This document shows, piece by piece, positions 48,668 through 56,964 of a stretch of DNA of 64,000 nt. The notes under the pieces were generated by a model, which saw only the letters and a list, made by a program, of their open reading frames with translations, was not told where the DNA came from and searched no databases. Position 1 is the first letter of the stretch, and each line of letters begins with the position of its first letter. The translations under genes were made by a program, and so were the position numbers. This DNA comes from an uncultured Shewanella sp. (GTDB lineage: Bacteria; Pseudomonadota; Gammaproteobacteria; Enterobacterales; Shewanellaceae), in contig CANNEE010000017.1 of the NCBI GenBank assembly GCA_947503555.1, forward strand, positions 52,382 through 116,381, given 5' to 3'.

Positions 48668-49177
48668 CTAAAACGCGCCGCTTTTTGGCGTCATCTTTGA
48701 GCTTTTTGTTAGACCTATCTTGTTAAGTATTTTTAGTTCTTTTTTGACTTTATCCGTCTCTTTTTTTGTTCGAGAACAGCTACTCGTACTGAAACTCCCA
48801 TTTTTGTCAGGGCCGTGCAAATAGAGAAGATAATTCTCGCCTTCTTCAAAGCTATACCCGCACATGCAACATGCTATTACGATTTCAGTAAAGAATCTGT
48901 TTCCATGCTCTCCTTTCCATGATTTTACAGCAACAAATTGAGTACGCTGTGAATTGTAATATGTTTTTTTATGGTGTCCTTTTTCTTCACTCCAGACGTC
49001 AGCAACGAACGGCTCCAAGTTTTCCACATGCTCCGCAGTTGCTAGGACCACAGCGGATGCATTTTCATAAGATTCAGTTACTGCCTCTTCAATAGAGCCA
49101 TCATGAAAAGCACAAGAGCAGGCTATCGCCTTTGAACAAGCCGCCATTATCGAAAAAAAGAAAAGAGCGTATTTCAT
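48668..49177 (-). CDS. Secreted TIMP/NTR-like protein
   Basis: This 169-aa protein has a signal peptide (about residues 1-19). Cleavage after KAIA would free an N-terminus CSCA, the Cys-x-Cys start of TIMP/netrin-like OB-fold proteins. The following stretch (ASAVVLATAEHVE, FVAVKSWKGEH, ACCMCGYSFEEGENYLLYL) fits that fold, with several more Cys for disulfides. An alternative is lipoprotein processing at an earlier Cys (MAAC). The last 40 residues are basic and probably disordered. Island cargo; target unknown. Confidence 0.65.
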   Translation of the reverse strand: MKYALFFFSIMAACSKAIACSCAFHDGSIEEAVTESYENASAVVLATAEHVENLEPFVADVWSEEKGHHKKTYYNSQRTQFVAVKSWKGEHGNRFFTEIVIACCMCGYSFEEGENYLLYLHGPDKNGSFSTSSCSRTKKETDKVKKELKILNKIGLTKSSKMTPKSGAF

Positions 49178-49715
49178 AAATATTTCCGTGATTCTCCCAG
49201 AAGGTCTAACAGCTTATTATATAGCTGCTCGATAATGTTCCAGTTTAAATTCAACTTAGCAGCAACTACGCTAACCTAACCAACTGTTTACTAAAATAAA
49301 ATTTATCATCCGACATTAATTCGCTCGATATCAATCTGGCAAAGTTGAGCATCTTGATGTAGAGGTCTCTACAACCTTCCGCTAAGTACCTTTATTTCAA
49401 GAACATAGCAATATCTTGGGGTTTTATCGAGCGAAAGATTATAGTTTTTTGCTCGCTTTACTCGCAATTCTTAGAAAAGAATCATAACTGTGTATGCATA
49501 CAGTGCGGATGTAGGTAACTCCTATGAGCTGGGGCATGCCACTAAATGCAATAGACATTACATAGATAAGAAAAAGTAGGTCAAATCATCCACTATGATT
49601 TGAGAGGTTAGCCTGACGCTAGCAAGGAATGGGGCAGAAGCTAGTTAGGGTAACCTGTCAGCTCTGATAGCACCGTGATTTAAGCGCTGACAGGTCAAGT
49701 CCAGACTAATTCAAT
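49178..49715. other. Gene-free stretch with two inverted-repeat structures
   Basis: No ORF over about 40 codons looks real here. Two structures are visible: TTCGCTCGATA (49320-49330) mirrored by TATCGAGCGAA (49425-49435), and ACCTGTCAGC (49653-49662) mirrored by GCTGACAGGT (49686-49695). Confidence 0.5.
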
Positions 49716-50029
49716 TTAGTAAAGGTTGTATTGTGCAACCTTACCATCCATAAGGTCACTGGAATTGTTTGAACAAACTTCTGTGGCTTTTAAGATTGCT
49801 CTCGCCCATTGCTCATTATTCAGCTCCCAATTGTGTTCTGTGGTAGATGGTTCTGATAAAAGCCCAAAGTAAGCTGCTAAAAAAACAGCTCTGGGGATCT
49901 AATATGCCCAGAGACTACTAACTCATTAGCTTTTTTTCCTCTGATCTCCCAAATAATGCTTCCAATTTTATTTACACATTTCACTGTTAGCTCTGATTGA
50001 TTTGGATCGAAGATAACATGGTAATTCAT
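49716..50029 (-). pseudogene. Small island gene broken by one base in a T7/A7 tract
   Basis: Reading from ATG 50029 (upstream AAAGAGGT ribosome site), 50 codons run to a TAG at 49877. A -1 shift at the seven-T run just before that stop (A7 on the plus strand, 49878-49884) enters a second open frame of about 54 codons ending at 49716. One extra T would restore a single protein of about 104 aa, reading ELFFLAAYFGLLSEPS through the joint, with a plausible C-terminus AILKATEVCSNN. Causes could be a real mutation, phase variation, slippage at TTTTTTT, or a sequencing error. Protein not recognised. Confidence 0.6.
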
Positions 50030-50127
50030 AAGACCTCTTTAATACTGTTAAGTACGGATATGCGAGGATATCCAAATAGAGTGAGCTGGATCAAGTGTTT
50101 GAATTAAAAGGAAAAGTTAGGCAAATA

Positions 50128-50195
50128 CTTACTTAACTAGTAGATGTAAATCCATAATAAGTTTACATAGCCTTCCTATTTGTATGTTAAGTAAG
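50128..50195. repeat. Nested inverted repeats near attR
   Basis: Outer arms CTTACTTAAC (50128-50137) and GTTAAGTAAG (50186-50195) enclose inner arms ATGTAAA (50144-50150) and TTTACAT (50162-50168). Position 150 bp inside the right end suggests a recombination-directionality or regulatory site. Confidence 0.5.
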
Positions 50196-50251
50196 CAAAG
50201 TGAACTGGCGGAATACTGTTTTTCCGTGTTGATGATTTTGAAGGAAGGAAA

Positions 50252-50283
50252 CCCTGTGCTACATTTTGTGCTACAAATGGAGT
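50252..50283 (+). repeat. Right copy of island end repeat (candidate arm-type site)
   Basis: Contains TGTGCTACATTTTGTGCTAC followed by AAATGGAG, closely matching 40676-40706 in the same orientation. It lies 63 bp inside attR. Confidence 0.5.
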
Positions 50284-50345
50284 TTTTGATGGATAGTTGC
50301 TCTATTTCTTATACTTAATACTGAACAAATATCGCTGTGAAGACT

Positions 50346-50362
50346 TGGCTTATCGGCCAACT
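50346..50362 (+). repeat. attR core: 17-bp direct repeat
   Basis: GGCTTATCGGCCAACTC, identical to the rnpB 3' end at 40620-40636. It is followed by ACCGCA, the presumed native rnpB 3' flank (compare CACC at the end of many RNase P RNAs). Confidence 0.9.
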
Positions 50363-50373
50363 CACCGCATAAA

Positions 50374-50406
50374 AGGGGCTGCTTGTTTAACAAGCAGCCC
50401 CTAATT
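50374..50406 (+). terminator. Displaced rnpB terminator
   Basis: Perfect 11-bp stem GGGGCTGCTTG / CAAGCAGCCCC (50374-50400) followed by TAATTTTT. It lies 12 bp after attR, where the original rnpB terminator would be before island insertion. It no longer follows the rnpB gene. Confidence 0.8.
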
Positions 50407-50588
50407 TTTATCGCCTACCAATACCTTTTATCGCTCCTTTACCTATAGTTTCTCTATATATCTGCGAGTTAGCTGTTTTAGATGAAAATACCTATATGCC
50501 TTTCATCAGCAAAAACTTGACCTAGATTACAAATTCTACAGTTTATTGGCTCTTTGTTCAGGGATAGGTTTACAAATCCAAAGGTGCT

Positions 50589-50607
50589 AATGATAATTAT
50601 TATCATT
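50589..50607. promoter_or_regulatory. Fur box
   Basis: AATGATAATTATTATCATT is a perfect 19-bp palindrome containing the 7-1-7 Fur core TGATAAT-T-ATTATCA. It ends 20 bp before the ATG of the next gene, so iron-replete Fur should block its promoter. Confidence 0.85.
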
Positions 50608-50626
50608 GGTTGCTTTGGAGGTGTGT

Positions 50627-51046
50627 ATGGATAATCTAATGTCGATGGAGTCAGGTTTAACTGAGGAAGGCCACGCTTCCTATATGGAAGAAAACTATAA
50701 AGAGATGATCTATTTCCTTGAGCAGAAGTTATTAAGGGAGCCTAAATGTGTTGAGTCGATTCGCGAATGGATTCTGTGTTATCAGGCTTTAGCCGATATC
50801 TACCAGCAAAAAGGTGACTTGGACTTGGCGCAGAAGTGCCTATTTATTCCCCATAGATCTATGCTTTATATGGCTCACTCCTATAGCCATGATGAAGAGC
50901 TGGAGATGATAGCCGTCAATGCTATCAGTTTAACGCTGCCCCCGATTATGAAACTGGCCGAGGTTTATCCGCCTTGTGATAATTGTATGCAGGAGCTGCG
51001 TGCTCAGCAGGCGGTGCTGCAGACTAATGTCAAAACCTACCATTAA
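50627..51046 (+). CDS. Fur-regulated conserved hypothetical protein
   Basis: This 139-aa, mainly helical protein has no signal or membrane segment. Its middle (WILCYQALADIYQQKGDLDLAQKCL) looks like a TPR-type helix pair, and the C-terminal part has a CDNC pair (CxxC). Start ATG 50627 with GGAGG at 50616-50620; an in-frame TTG at 50606 would lie in the Fur box. Probably made under iron limitation. I do not know its function. It is the first core gene right of the island and ends at a hairpin terminator. Confidence 0.75.
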   Translation: MDNLMSMESGLTEEGHASYMEENYKEMIYFLEQKLLREPKCVESIREWILCYQALADIYQQKGDLDLAQKCLFIPHRSMLYMAHSYSHDEELEMIAVNAISLTLPPIMKLAEVYPPCDNCMQELRAQQAVLQTNVKTYH

Positions 51047-51070
51047 TTTCATTTCGCTAGATAATTGATA

Positions 51071-51094
51071 AAGCCGCATTAAATGCGGCTTTAT
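51071..51094. terminator. Bidirectional terminator
   Basis: AAGCCGCAT / ATGCGGCTT stem (51071-51091) between two convergent genes. Confidence 0.85.
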
Positions 51095-51135
51095 AGTTAG
51101 TGGCTTTGAGCTGTGCAGCTTTTCCCAAGTTGAGG

Positions 51136-52002
51136 TTAGTTAGCACTGACTCTATATTGCCCTTGAGTACGAATATAAATCAGGCTCTCTTTTTGAGTTG
51201 TAATGCTGTGGGCGGCTTTACCCAGTGAGCCAAAATAGCTGCCGGGTGTTAACCTGATTGGCTGTTCCCGTGCTTGATTTTGATAGTTTGGATCTCCCTT
51301 AATCACTATCCCCTTGAAGCTATCACTATCACTCAGAATATGGCCGTTAAAGTTGGCTGGTATACGCAGTAAAGTGCCGTTAAGTGAGTTTGCTGCTTGT
51401 TGCCCCCATAACAGAGCAATTTTCACAGGTGTATCGATAGTCTTGTTACTAGGGAGAGCTTGCCATTGGGTATTGTCGATATTTAACCAAACTAGGTTAC
51501 TCGAATCGACATTAATAGGGCGCTCATGGCTGTCATAGGCTTGGTTAGTTGGTTGAACAAGGTAGGGACCCTCTTCTATTTCAATATAAGCCAAACTATG
51601 TGAGCCTTTGGCAGCAGTGATATGCACCTCTCCCTTAGGCTGAGTCCAAAATGATCCTGCAGGCATCCACATATTGGCGGCATTTGGATCATCGTTATGC
51701 AACTCTCCGGCTATCACAACGCCTCGGTAGGAAACATTGTGAATATGGGGTGGCGATTTAAAGCCGTCACTGGGCCTTAATAGAAAGCCTGTTGCCTGTT
51801 TACCCTTGCGATCTCCCCAGAGTGTAGCGGCCTTTGGTGCCTTATTACCTCTTGCTGGATTAAGGTGATCCCAAGTTACATCAGATGCTAGACGCAATTG
51901 GTAGCTTGCCTTGTCATTCAGGTTATCAGGTGGAGTGCTACTTGTGCTATGGCTGCATGCCGAAATCGCAATACTGCAGCACAGGAATAATGATTTTTTC
52001 AT
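51136..52002 (-). CDS. DUF4437 cupin-domain lipoprotein
   Basis: The 288-aa protein has a signal and lipobox (ISACSH, Cys near residue 16). Two cupin-like halves follow (about 40-150 and 165-280), the first with [21 protein letters not shown], typical of DUF4437. The His pair (H-I-H) could bind metal; the second half lacks an equal set. The family has no established function. Single-gene unit; the MITE-like element lies just upstream of its start. Confidence 0.8.
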   Translation of the reverse strand: MKKSLFLCCSIAISACSHSTSSTPPDNLNDKASYQLRLASDVTWDHLNPARGNKAPKAATLWGDRKGKQATGFLLRPSDGFKSPPHIHNVSYRGVVIAGELHNDDPNAANMWMPAGSFWTQPKGEVHITAAKGSHSLAYIEIEEGPYLVQPTNQAYDSHERPINVDSSNLVWLNIDNTQWQALPSNKTIDTPVKIALLWGQQAANSLNGTLLRIPANFNGHILSDSDSFKGIVIKGDPNYQNQAREQPIRLTPGSYFGSLGKAAHSITTQKESLIYIRTQGQYRVSAN

Positions 52003-52020
52003 GGTATTGCCTAAAGCGTT

Positions 52021-52292
52021 ACTAGGGGCTGTTGATCTTTGCTGATTGGTTTTTGCGCGAAGTCAATGGCATTTTATCGCGGCGAACGAGGTGAAGCTTA
52101 GCAATCTAAGTAAATTCTCGTTCAACAATGAAAAAATGCCATTGAGTTGCGCCCGAAGGGCAGCATTTACAGCGCACTTCTACTATGTTATCGCTTATTT
52201 ATGTAGAATAACTACACCGCACAAGCTCTGCCTTGTTTAAGCACGCTGTAAATTGCTGCAAAAACAACCTTGAAAGGTCAACAGCCCCTAGT
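52021..52292. mobile_element. MITE-like element (272 bp)
   Basis: Terminal inverted repeats ACTAGGGGCTGTTGA (52021-52035) and TCAACAGCCCCTAGT (52278-52292) are perfect for 15 bp and partly extend further inward. The interior has no real ORF. Size and ends fit a non-autonomous transposable element. The ends are palindromic enough that a target duplication (perhaps CTAG) cannot be told by eye. Confidence 0.65.
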
Positions 52293-52346
52293 CTTGCTTT
52301 CGCTAAATCAATGGCGTTAAATTGCTGCGCCCTTCTTGGCTTTCTG

Positions 52347-52372
52347 GCACTTCTATTGTGTAAGAAGTGCCT
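52347..52372 (-). terminator. Hairpin downstream of the nitroreductase gene
   Basis: GGCACTTCT / AGAAGTGCC stem, 11 bp after the gene's stop on the minus strand. It lacks a T run on that strand, so it is a weak terminator candidate. Confidence 0.4.
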
Positions 52373-52383
52373 TGCTATTTCAC

Positions 52384-53040
52384 TTACGCAACGCAGATGA
52401 CATCGTCTTGAGCAAGTCTTGCTTTGGGTAAGCCGTAATTAAAGTCTTCACCCTCTTTGTGGTATCCCATAGCTAAGGCTACCTCACAAACATGGCCATC
52501 AAGCTCTTTTTCAAACAGGGTTTGTAGCAACTCTGAATCGACACCCTCCATAGGTGTTGAAGCGATACCCAGACGGGCAAGTACATGCAGTAGGTTACCT
52601 AACGCCAGATAAACTTGAGCTTTGGTCCAATGGCCATTGAAGCCAGATTCATCTGTATTGGCCTCGGCAAAGGCATAGGCACCCATAAACACCTCATACA
52701 TGTCGGCTGGAAGGTGTCCCGAACTCACCTCAGCATCGACTCTTTTACTAAATTTGTCTTTAGTGAAATTAGGGTCGTAAGCCAATAATAGTGTATGGGA
52801 GGCAGATTTTGCATGGGGTTGATTAAATTCATGTTTGTTAGCATAGCTATCATGTAAACGTTGTTTTGCTTCGTCGCTTTCAACAAGTACGAATTTCCAT
52901 GGCTGAGAGTTGATTGAAGAAGCTGAAAGACGAAGTGCCTCTAAAATTACCTGCATATCTTCAGCTGAGATCTTCTTTGTCTCATCATATTTCTTAGCTG
53001 TGTAGCGGGTGTTCAAGTCTTGAATAATTGGATGTTTCAT
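52384..53040 (-). CDS. NAD(P)H nitroreductase (NfsB-like)
   Basis: This 218-aa flavin reductase of the nitroreductase family has the FMN-phosphate region LRLSASSINSQPWKF and later VEGVDSEL-type and EVALAMGYHKE stretches close to E. coli NfsB. ATG 53040 follows GGAGAAG; a TTG 15 bases upstream is also open. A divergent LysR gene, about 250 bp away, probably controls it. Substrate not predictable. Confidence 0.85.
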   Translation of the reverse strand: MKHPIIQDLNTRYTAKKYDETKKISAEDMQVILEALRLSASSINSQPWKFVLVESDEAKQRLHDSYANKHEFNQPHAKSASHTLLLAYDPNFTKDKFSKRVDAEVSSGHLPADMYEVFMGAYAFAEANTDESGFNGHWTKAQVYLALGNLLHVLARLGIASTPMEGVDSELLQTLFEKELDGHVCEVALAMGYHKEGEDFNYGLPKARLAQDDVICVA

Positions 53041-53289
53041 CTGCTTCTCCGACAACGAATGCGTATCTTTAATCTGATGTTCTTACTGTTGCTCCTGTTC
53101 GTTACTAAGTTGAACGTCGAGAGCCATATTAATGTGAGCACAGAGTTTAACTTTTAAAGAAAAGCATGATAACTAGGGTAAAAACCGAATCAGTTTTGAA
53201 AATAATTTGATAATAAAGGTGACTTTACGCTAATTTGAAAGCTCAATAGGCCTTAACTTAGTAGCACATTTATCAGAAAGCGGTATGTG

Positions 53290-54195
53290 ATGAATATAGA
53301 GCATTTAAAGCTATTTGTAAGATTGGCGTCGACCCAAAATATTAGCCAAGCGGGTCAAGAGCTGGGCTTATCGCCGTCGGTTGCCAGTATCCATATTAGT
53401 AAGCTGGAAGAGAGCCTAGGTGCCCGTTTAGTTCACCGCACTACACGTAAAGTCTCTTTAACCGAAGAAGGGATGGCGTTTCTTCCCCATGCAGAAGAGA
53501 TTCTATCCTGTGTCGATGCTGGGCGGGCTTCTGTCGGAACCGGGAATGCGCAGCCTACGGGTAAGCTAAGAATCACAGCATCGGCATCCTTTGGGCGTAT
53601 CCACTTAATGCCAGGATTAAAGGGGTTTATTGACCAGTATCCGAATCTCTATCTTGATATACGTTTTAGTGACTCCATTGACGATCTCGTTGAAGGAGGC
53701 TTTGATATTGCTATTAGAAATGCGGGCCTTAAAGATTCCAGTCTTATTGCCAAGAAGTTGGCCTCAGATAGACGTATTATTTGTGCCTCTCCCGAATACT
53801 TAGCTAAATATGGTGAACCTAAGTCTCCTCAAGAACTAAAAGCGCACCTATGTATCAATCATACTGGGTTAGATAGCTGGACCTTTATGACGCCACAGGG
53901 AACACTCAATATAAAGCCGAGTGGCAATATGCGCATTGACCACGGTGAAGCCGTAAGAGATGCTTGTGTTGATGGACTGGGTATCGCTTTATGTGCAACT
54001 TGGATCGCTTATGAACAGTTAGCATCGGGCGAACTCGTTCAGATCTTAGAGGATTATCCGCTTGTTGATGAGGCTGCCATTTGGGCTGTATATCCAAGCT
54101 CTAGGCTGGTGGCGCCTAAAGTCAGGGCCTTTATCGATTACTTCTCCCATTATTATGGTGACGGAGCGCCTCCTTATTGGGAAAACGAATCTTAA
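53290..54195 (+). CDS. LysR-family transcriptional regulator
   Basis: The 301-aa protein has the N-terminal winged HTH (about 2-60: HLKLFVRLASTQNISQAGQELGLSPSVASIHISKLE) and a periplasmic-binding-type effector domain (about 90-290) with KLRITASASFGRIHLMPGL. ATG 53290 overlaps an in-frame GTG at 53287. Divergent from the nitroreductase gene, the usual arrangement of a LysR regulator and its target. Confidence 0.92.
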   Translation: MNIEHLKLFVRLASTQNISQAGQELGLSPSVASIHISKLEESLGARLVHRTTRKVSLTEEGMAFLPHAEEILSCVDAGRASVGTGNAQPTGKLRITASASFGRIHLMPGLKGFIDQYPNLYLDIRFSDSIDDLVEGGFDIAIRNAGLKDSSLIAKKLASDRRIICASPEYLAKYGEPKSPQELKAHLCINHTGLDSWTFMTPQGTLNIKPSGNMRIDHGEAVRDACVDGLGIALCATWIAYEQLASGELVQILEDYPLVDEAAIWAVYPSSRLVAPKVRAFIDYFSHYYGDGAPPYWENES

Positions 54196-54463
54196 TATTC
54201 GCCCTTTATTCAATAGTCAGCTTTTAGTCCAAGTATGAATATCAAGTGTCAGGTCAAAATTAAAAATGATGTTTTTAATTTTGACTGTTTTTGTGCTATT
54301 GCCGCCAGTTATTGGTTATAGCGCTATTTTACCTCTTTAAAGACGTCGTTAAATTTAAGCTGAACCTTAGCTGTACCAGCTCCATTTAGATTGCTGTGAA
54401 CATTGTTTTTTATTTTTTTGCTTGCTAGCCTAATGTGCAGTGAAAGGTTAATTGGATAAAGCA

Positions 54464-55111
54464 ATGGCGAGAAGAAAAGAGCATTCCCATGATGAGATCC
54501 GTGAGCTTGCGATTACAGCGACTATGGATAGGTTAGCCAATGAGCCTATGCAGGAGATAAGTCTAAGGCAGATAGCCAATGCGATTGGCTATGCACCTAG
54601 CACTCTGGTTAAGGTGTTCGGTAGCTATCACTATTTACTCCTTGCTTGCTCGGCTAACACGCTAATGGCCTTATTGCATGAATTGAATCAGCTGGAAGAT
54701 ACCTCTTCTGGTTCACGCTTACTTATGATGGCCAATCGCTATTATGAGTATGCGCTTGCCAATCCTCATCTATTTAATCTGGTATTTGAACTTAAGATGG
54801 AAGCCGATGAAGCTCTGCCGCAATCTCAGTTGAGTTTAATCTCTTTGTTATTAAGTAAATTGGAAAAAGAGATATCCCTTATCGTTCCCCATTTAAAAGC
54901 GGGTGAGCTGGAAGCGGCAAGCCGTAATTTTTGGTCTATGATCCATGGCATTACGGTACTTTCGTTAAAAGATAAGCTTTTCTGTCAAAGTCTGGATGCC
55001 CCTTCGCTGCTAACCATGCAGGTTGAGACTTTTATTGCAGGGCTGCTTGCTCAATATGACAACAAGCTAACACCACACTCTGAATTATTAACCCACGGGG
55101 AAATATTATGA
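54464..55111 (+). CDS. TetR-family transcriptional regulator
   Basis: This protein of about 215 aa has an N-terminal TetR HTH (HDEIRELAITATMDRLANEPMQEISLRQIANAIGYAPSTLVKVFGSY) and a C-terminal helical domain with TetR_C-like features. A TTG at 54452 with AAAGG upstream is an alternative start. Its stop overlaps the next gene's ATG by four bases, so it probably regulates that transporter-acyltransferase gene. Confidence 0.88.
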   Translation: MARRKEHSHDEIRELAITATMDRLANEPMQEISLRQIANAIGYAPSTLVKVFGSYHYLLLACSANTLMALLHELNQLEDTSSGSRLLMMANRYYEYALANPHLFNLVFELKMEADEALPQSQLSLISLLLSKLEKEISLIVPHLKAGELEAASRNFWSMIHGITVLSLKDKLFCQSLDAPSLLTMQVETFIAGLLAQYDNKLTPHSELLTHGEIL

Positions 55112-56964
55112 TTCTGTCACGTAGATTTTTCCCCTACTTTGTTACTCAGTGCTTAGGGGCGCTCAATGACAATATCTATAAAAATGTGCTGCTGTTATTG
55201 GTCACCTACAGCCAGTTAGATAGTTTGCCCATTAGCGTTAACCTATTTGTTAATTTAGCCGCTGGGGTGTTTATTCTGCCTTTTTTTCTGTTTTCAGCCC
55301 ATGCAGGTTTAATTGCCGATAATATCGATAAAGCGACCTTGATAAGGCGACTTAAGCTGCTAGAGCTAGTGATAATGAGTTGCGCGGCCTTGGCCATAGT
55401 GACTCAAAGCTATATGTTGATGCTGTTTCTACTGTTTTTAACTGGCACTCAATCAGCCTATTTTGGTCCGGTAAAGTACTCCTTGCTTCCTCAAGCATTA
55501 AAAGAGACCGAGTTAGTGACCGGAAATGCTTGGGTTGAGATGGGGACTTTTATCTCTATTTTGGTGGGCACCCTATCGGCTGGCTTATTAGTCGCGAGTG
55601 AGTTCACTCATATTTTAGCTGCCATGACTGTGGTGCTGCTTGCCATATTGGGTTTTGTATCGAGTCGTATGATCCCAAGCCTTAAACCCATGGGTAAGAT
55701 TGCTAAAGTGAGATTTGCGCCTTTATCTGGCACCTGGAGAAGCATCAAAAAGGTAAGACGTACGCCAAGTATCTGGATGGCGGTATTGGCGATCAGCTGG
55801 TTCTGGTTTCTTGGCGCGACCTATCTGACTCAGTTTCCTAATTTTGCCAAAGTACATCTAGCATCTGGCCCAACTGTGGTATCACTTCTACTGGCACTGT
55901 TTTCAGTTGGGATCGCCGTCGGCTCTTTCCTGTGTGAGCGTTTGTCTTTTGGCCATGTCGAATTAGGGTTACTTCCCTTTGGTGTGCTGGGGTTAACGGT
56001 ATTTGGCTTGGACTTATTAGCTGGCTTGCCTCCTGTACCCGAGACTATCACTCAGGTATACAGTGCCAGCGAGTTTATCGCTATGAGTCAGCATTATCGC
56101 GTAATGTTCGACCTCTTTATGGTGGGGGTCAGTGGCGGTATCTTCATTGTGCCTCTATATGCGTTTATCCAGTCCAGAGCCAAAAAAGATGAGTGTGCTC
56201 AAGCGATTGCCGCTAACAACATAATGAATGCCCTGTTTATGGTGTGCTCGGCGCTGCTCTCTATGTTGCTATTGGGGGCACTGGAGTGGAGCATTGTTGA
56301 ACTCTTTACTCTGCTATCCATATTAAATGCGCTGGTGGCTATCTATGTTTATTCCCAAGTCCCTGAGTTTGCGCAACGTTTTGTCAGTTACCTGTTAAGT
56401 CATACTCTGTATCGGGTGACGATTAAAGGGCGTGAGAATATTCCTAGTGAAGGTGCGGCAGTATTAGTGAGTAATCACGTTAGCTATATCGATGCGCTGC
56501 TCATTCTTGGGGCTTCTACTCGACCAACCCGTTTCGTGATGGATAAAAGCATCAGCGAGCTACCACTGCTTAAATATTTATTTCGTCACGCAGGGGTTAT
56601 TCCTATCTGCTCTCCTAGACAGTGCAAAGCAACCTATGAAGCCGCTTTTGAGACAATACATCAAGCCTTAAGTAATGAAGAGTTGGTGTGTATCTTCCCT
56701 GAAGGGCGACTCAGTAAGGACGGCAATATGGCTGAATTTAGACCTGGGATTGAGAAGATACTTAAACGCGACCCAGTGCCTGTGATTCCTTTAGCGTTAA
56801 ATGGCCTTTGGGGCTCCTACTTTAGCCATAAAGGAGGGCATGCGCTGACAACTCCACCTAAGCGCTTTTGGTCTAAGGTGGAAGTCAATGTTGGACAGTT
56901 GCGAGAAACCAGCGATATTAGCCGCCATGATCTCTATGACGATGTTAAGGTGCTAAGTCACTAG
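55108..56964 (+). CDS. MFS transporter fused to PlsC-type acyltransferase
   Basis: The 618-aa protein has an N-terminal 12-segment MFS domain (about 1-415), starting [23 protein letters not shown] as in LplT-type lysophospholipid transporters. A C-terminal acyltransferase follows (about 425-610), with the HX4D motif in [12 protein letters not shown] and FPEGRLSK. Related proteins add an AMP-binding (Aas) domain, absent here. The likely role is uptake and re-acylation of lysophospholipids at the inner membrane. It overlaps the TetR gene by four bases. Confidence 0.88.
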   Translation: MILSRRFFPYFVTQCLGALNDNIYKNVLLLLVTYSQLDSLPISVNLFVNLAAGVFILPFFLFSAHAGLIADNIDKATLIRRLKLLELVIMSCAALAIVTQSYMLMLFLLFLTGTQSAYFGPVKYSLLPQALKETELVTGNAWVEMGTFISILVGTLSAGLLVASEFTHILAAMTVVLLAILGFVSSRMIPSLKPMGKIAKVRFAPLSGTWRSIKKVRRTPSIWMAVLAISWFWFLGATYLTQFPNFAKVHLASGPTVVSLLLALFSVGIAVGSFLCERLSFGHVELGLLPFGVLGLTVFGLDLLAGLPPVPETITQVYSASEFIAMSQHYRVMFDLFMVGVSGGIFIVPLYAFIQSRAKKDECAQAIAANNIMNALFMVCSALLSMLLLGALEWSIVELFTLLSILNALVAIYVYSQVPEFAQRFVSYLLSHTLYRVTIKGRENIPSEGAAVLVSNHVSYIDALLILGASTRPTRFVMDKSISELPLLKYLFRHAGVIPICSPRQCKATYEAAFETIHQALSNEELVCIFPEGRLSKDGNMAEFRPGIEKILKRDPVPVIPLALNGLWGSYFSHKGGHALTTPPKRFWSKVEVNVGQLRETSDISRHDLYDDVKVLSH

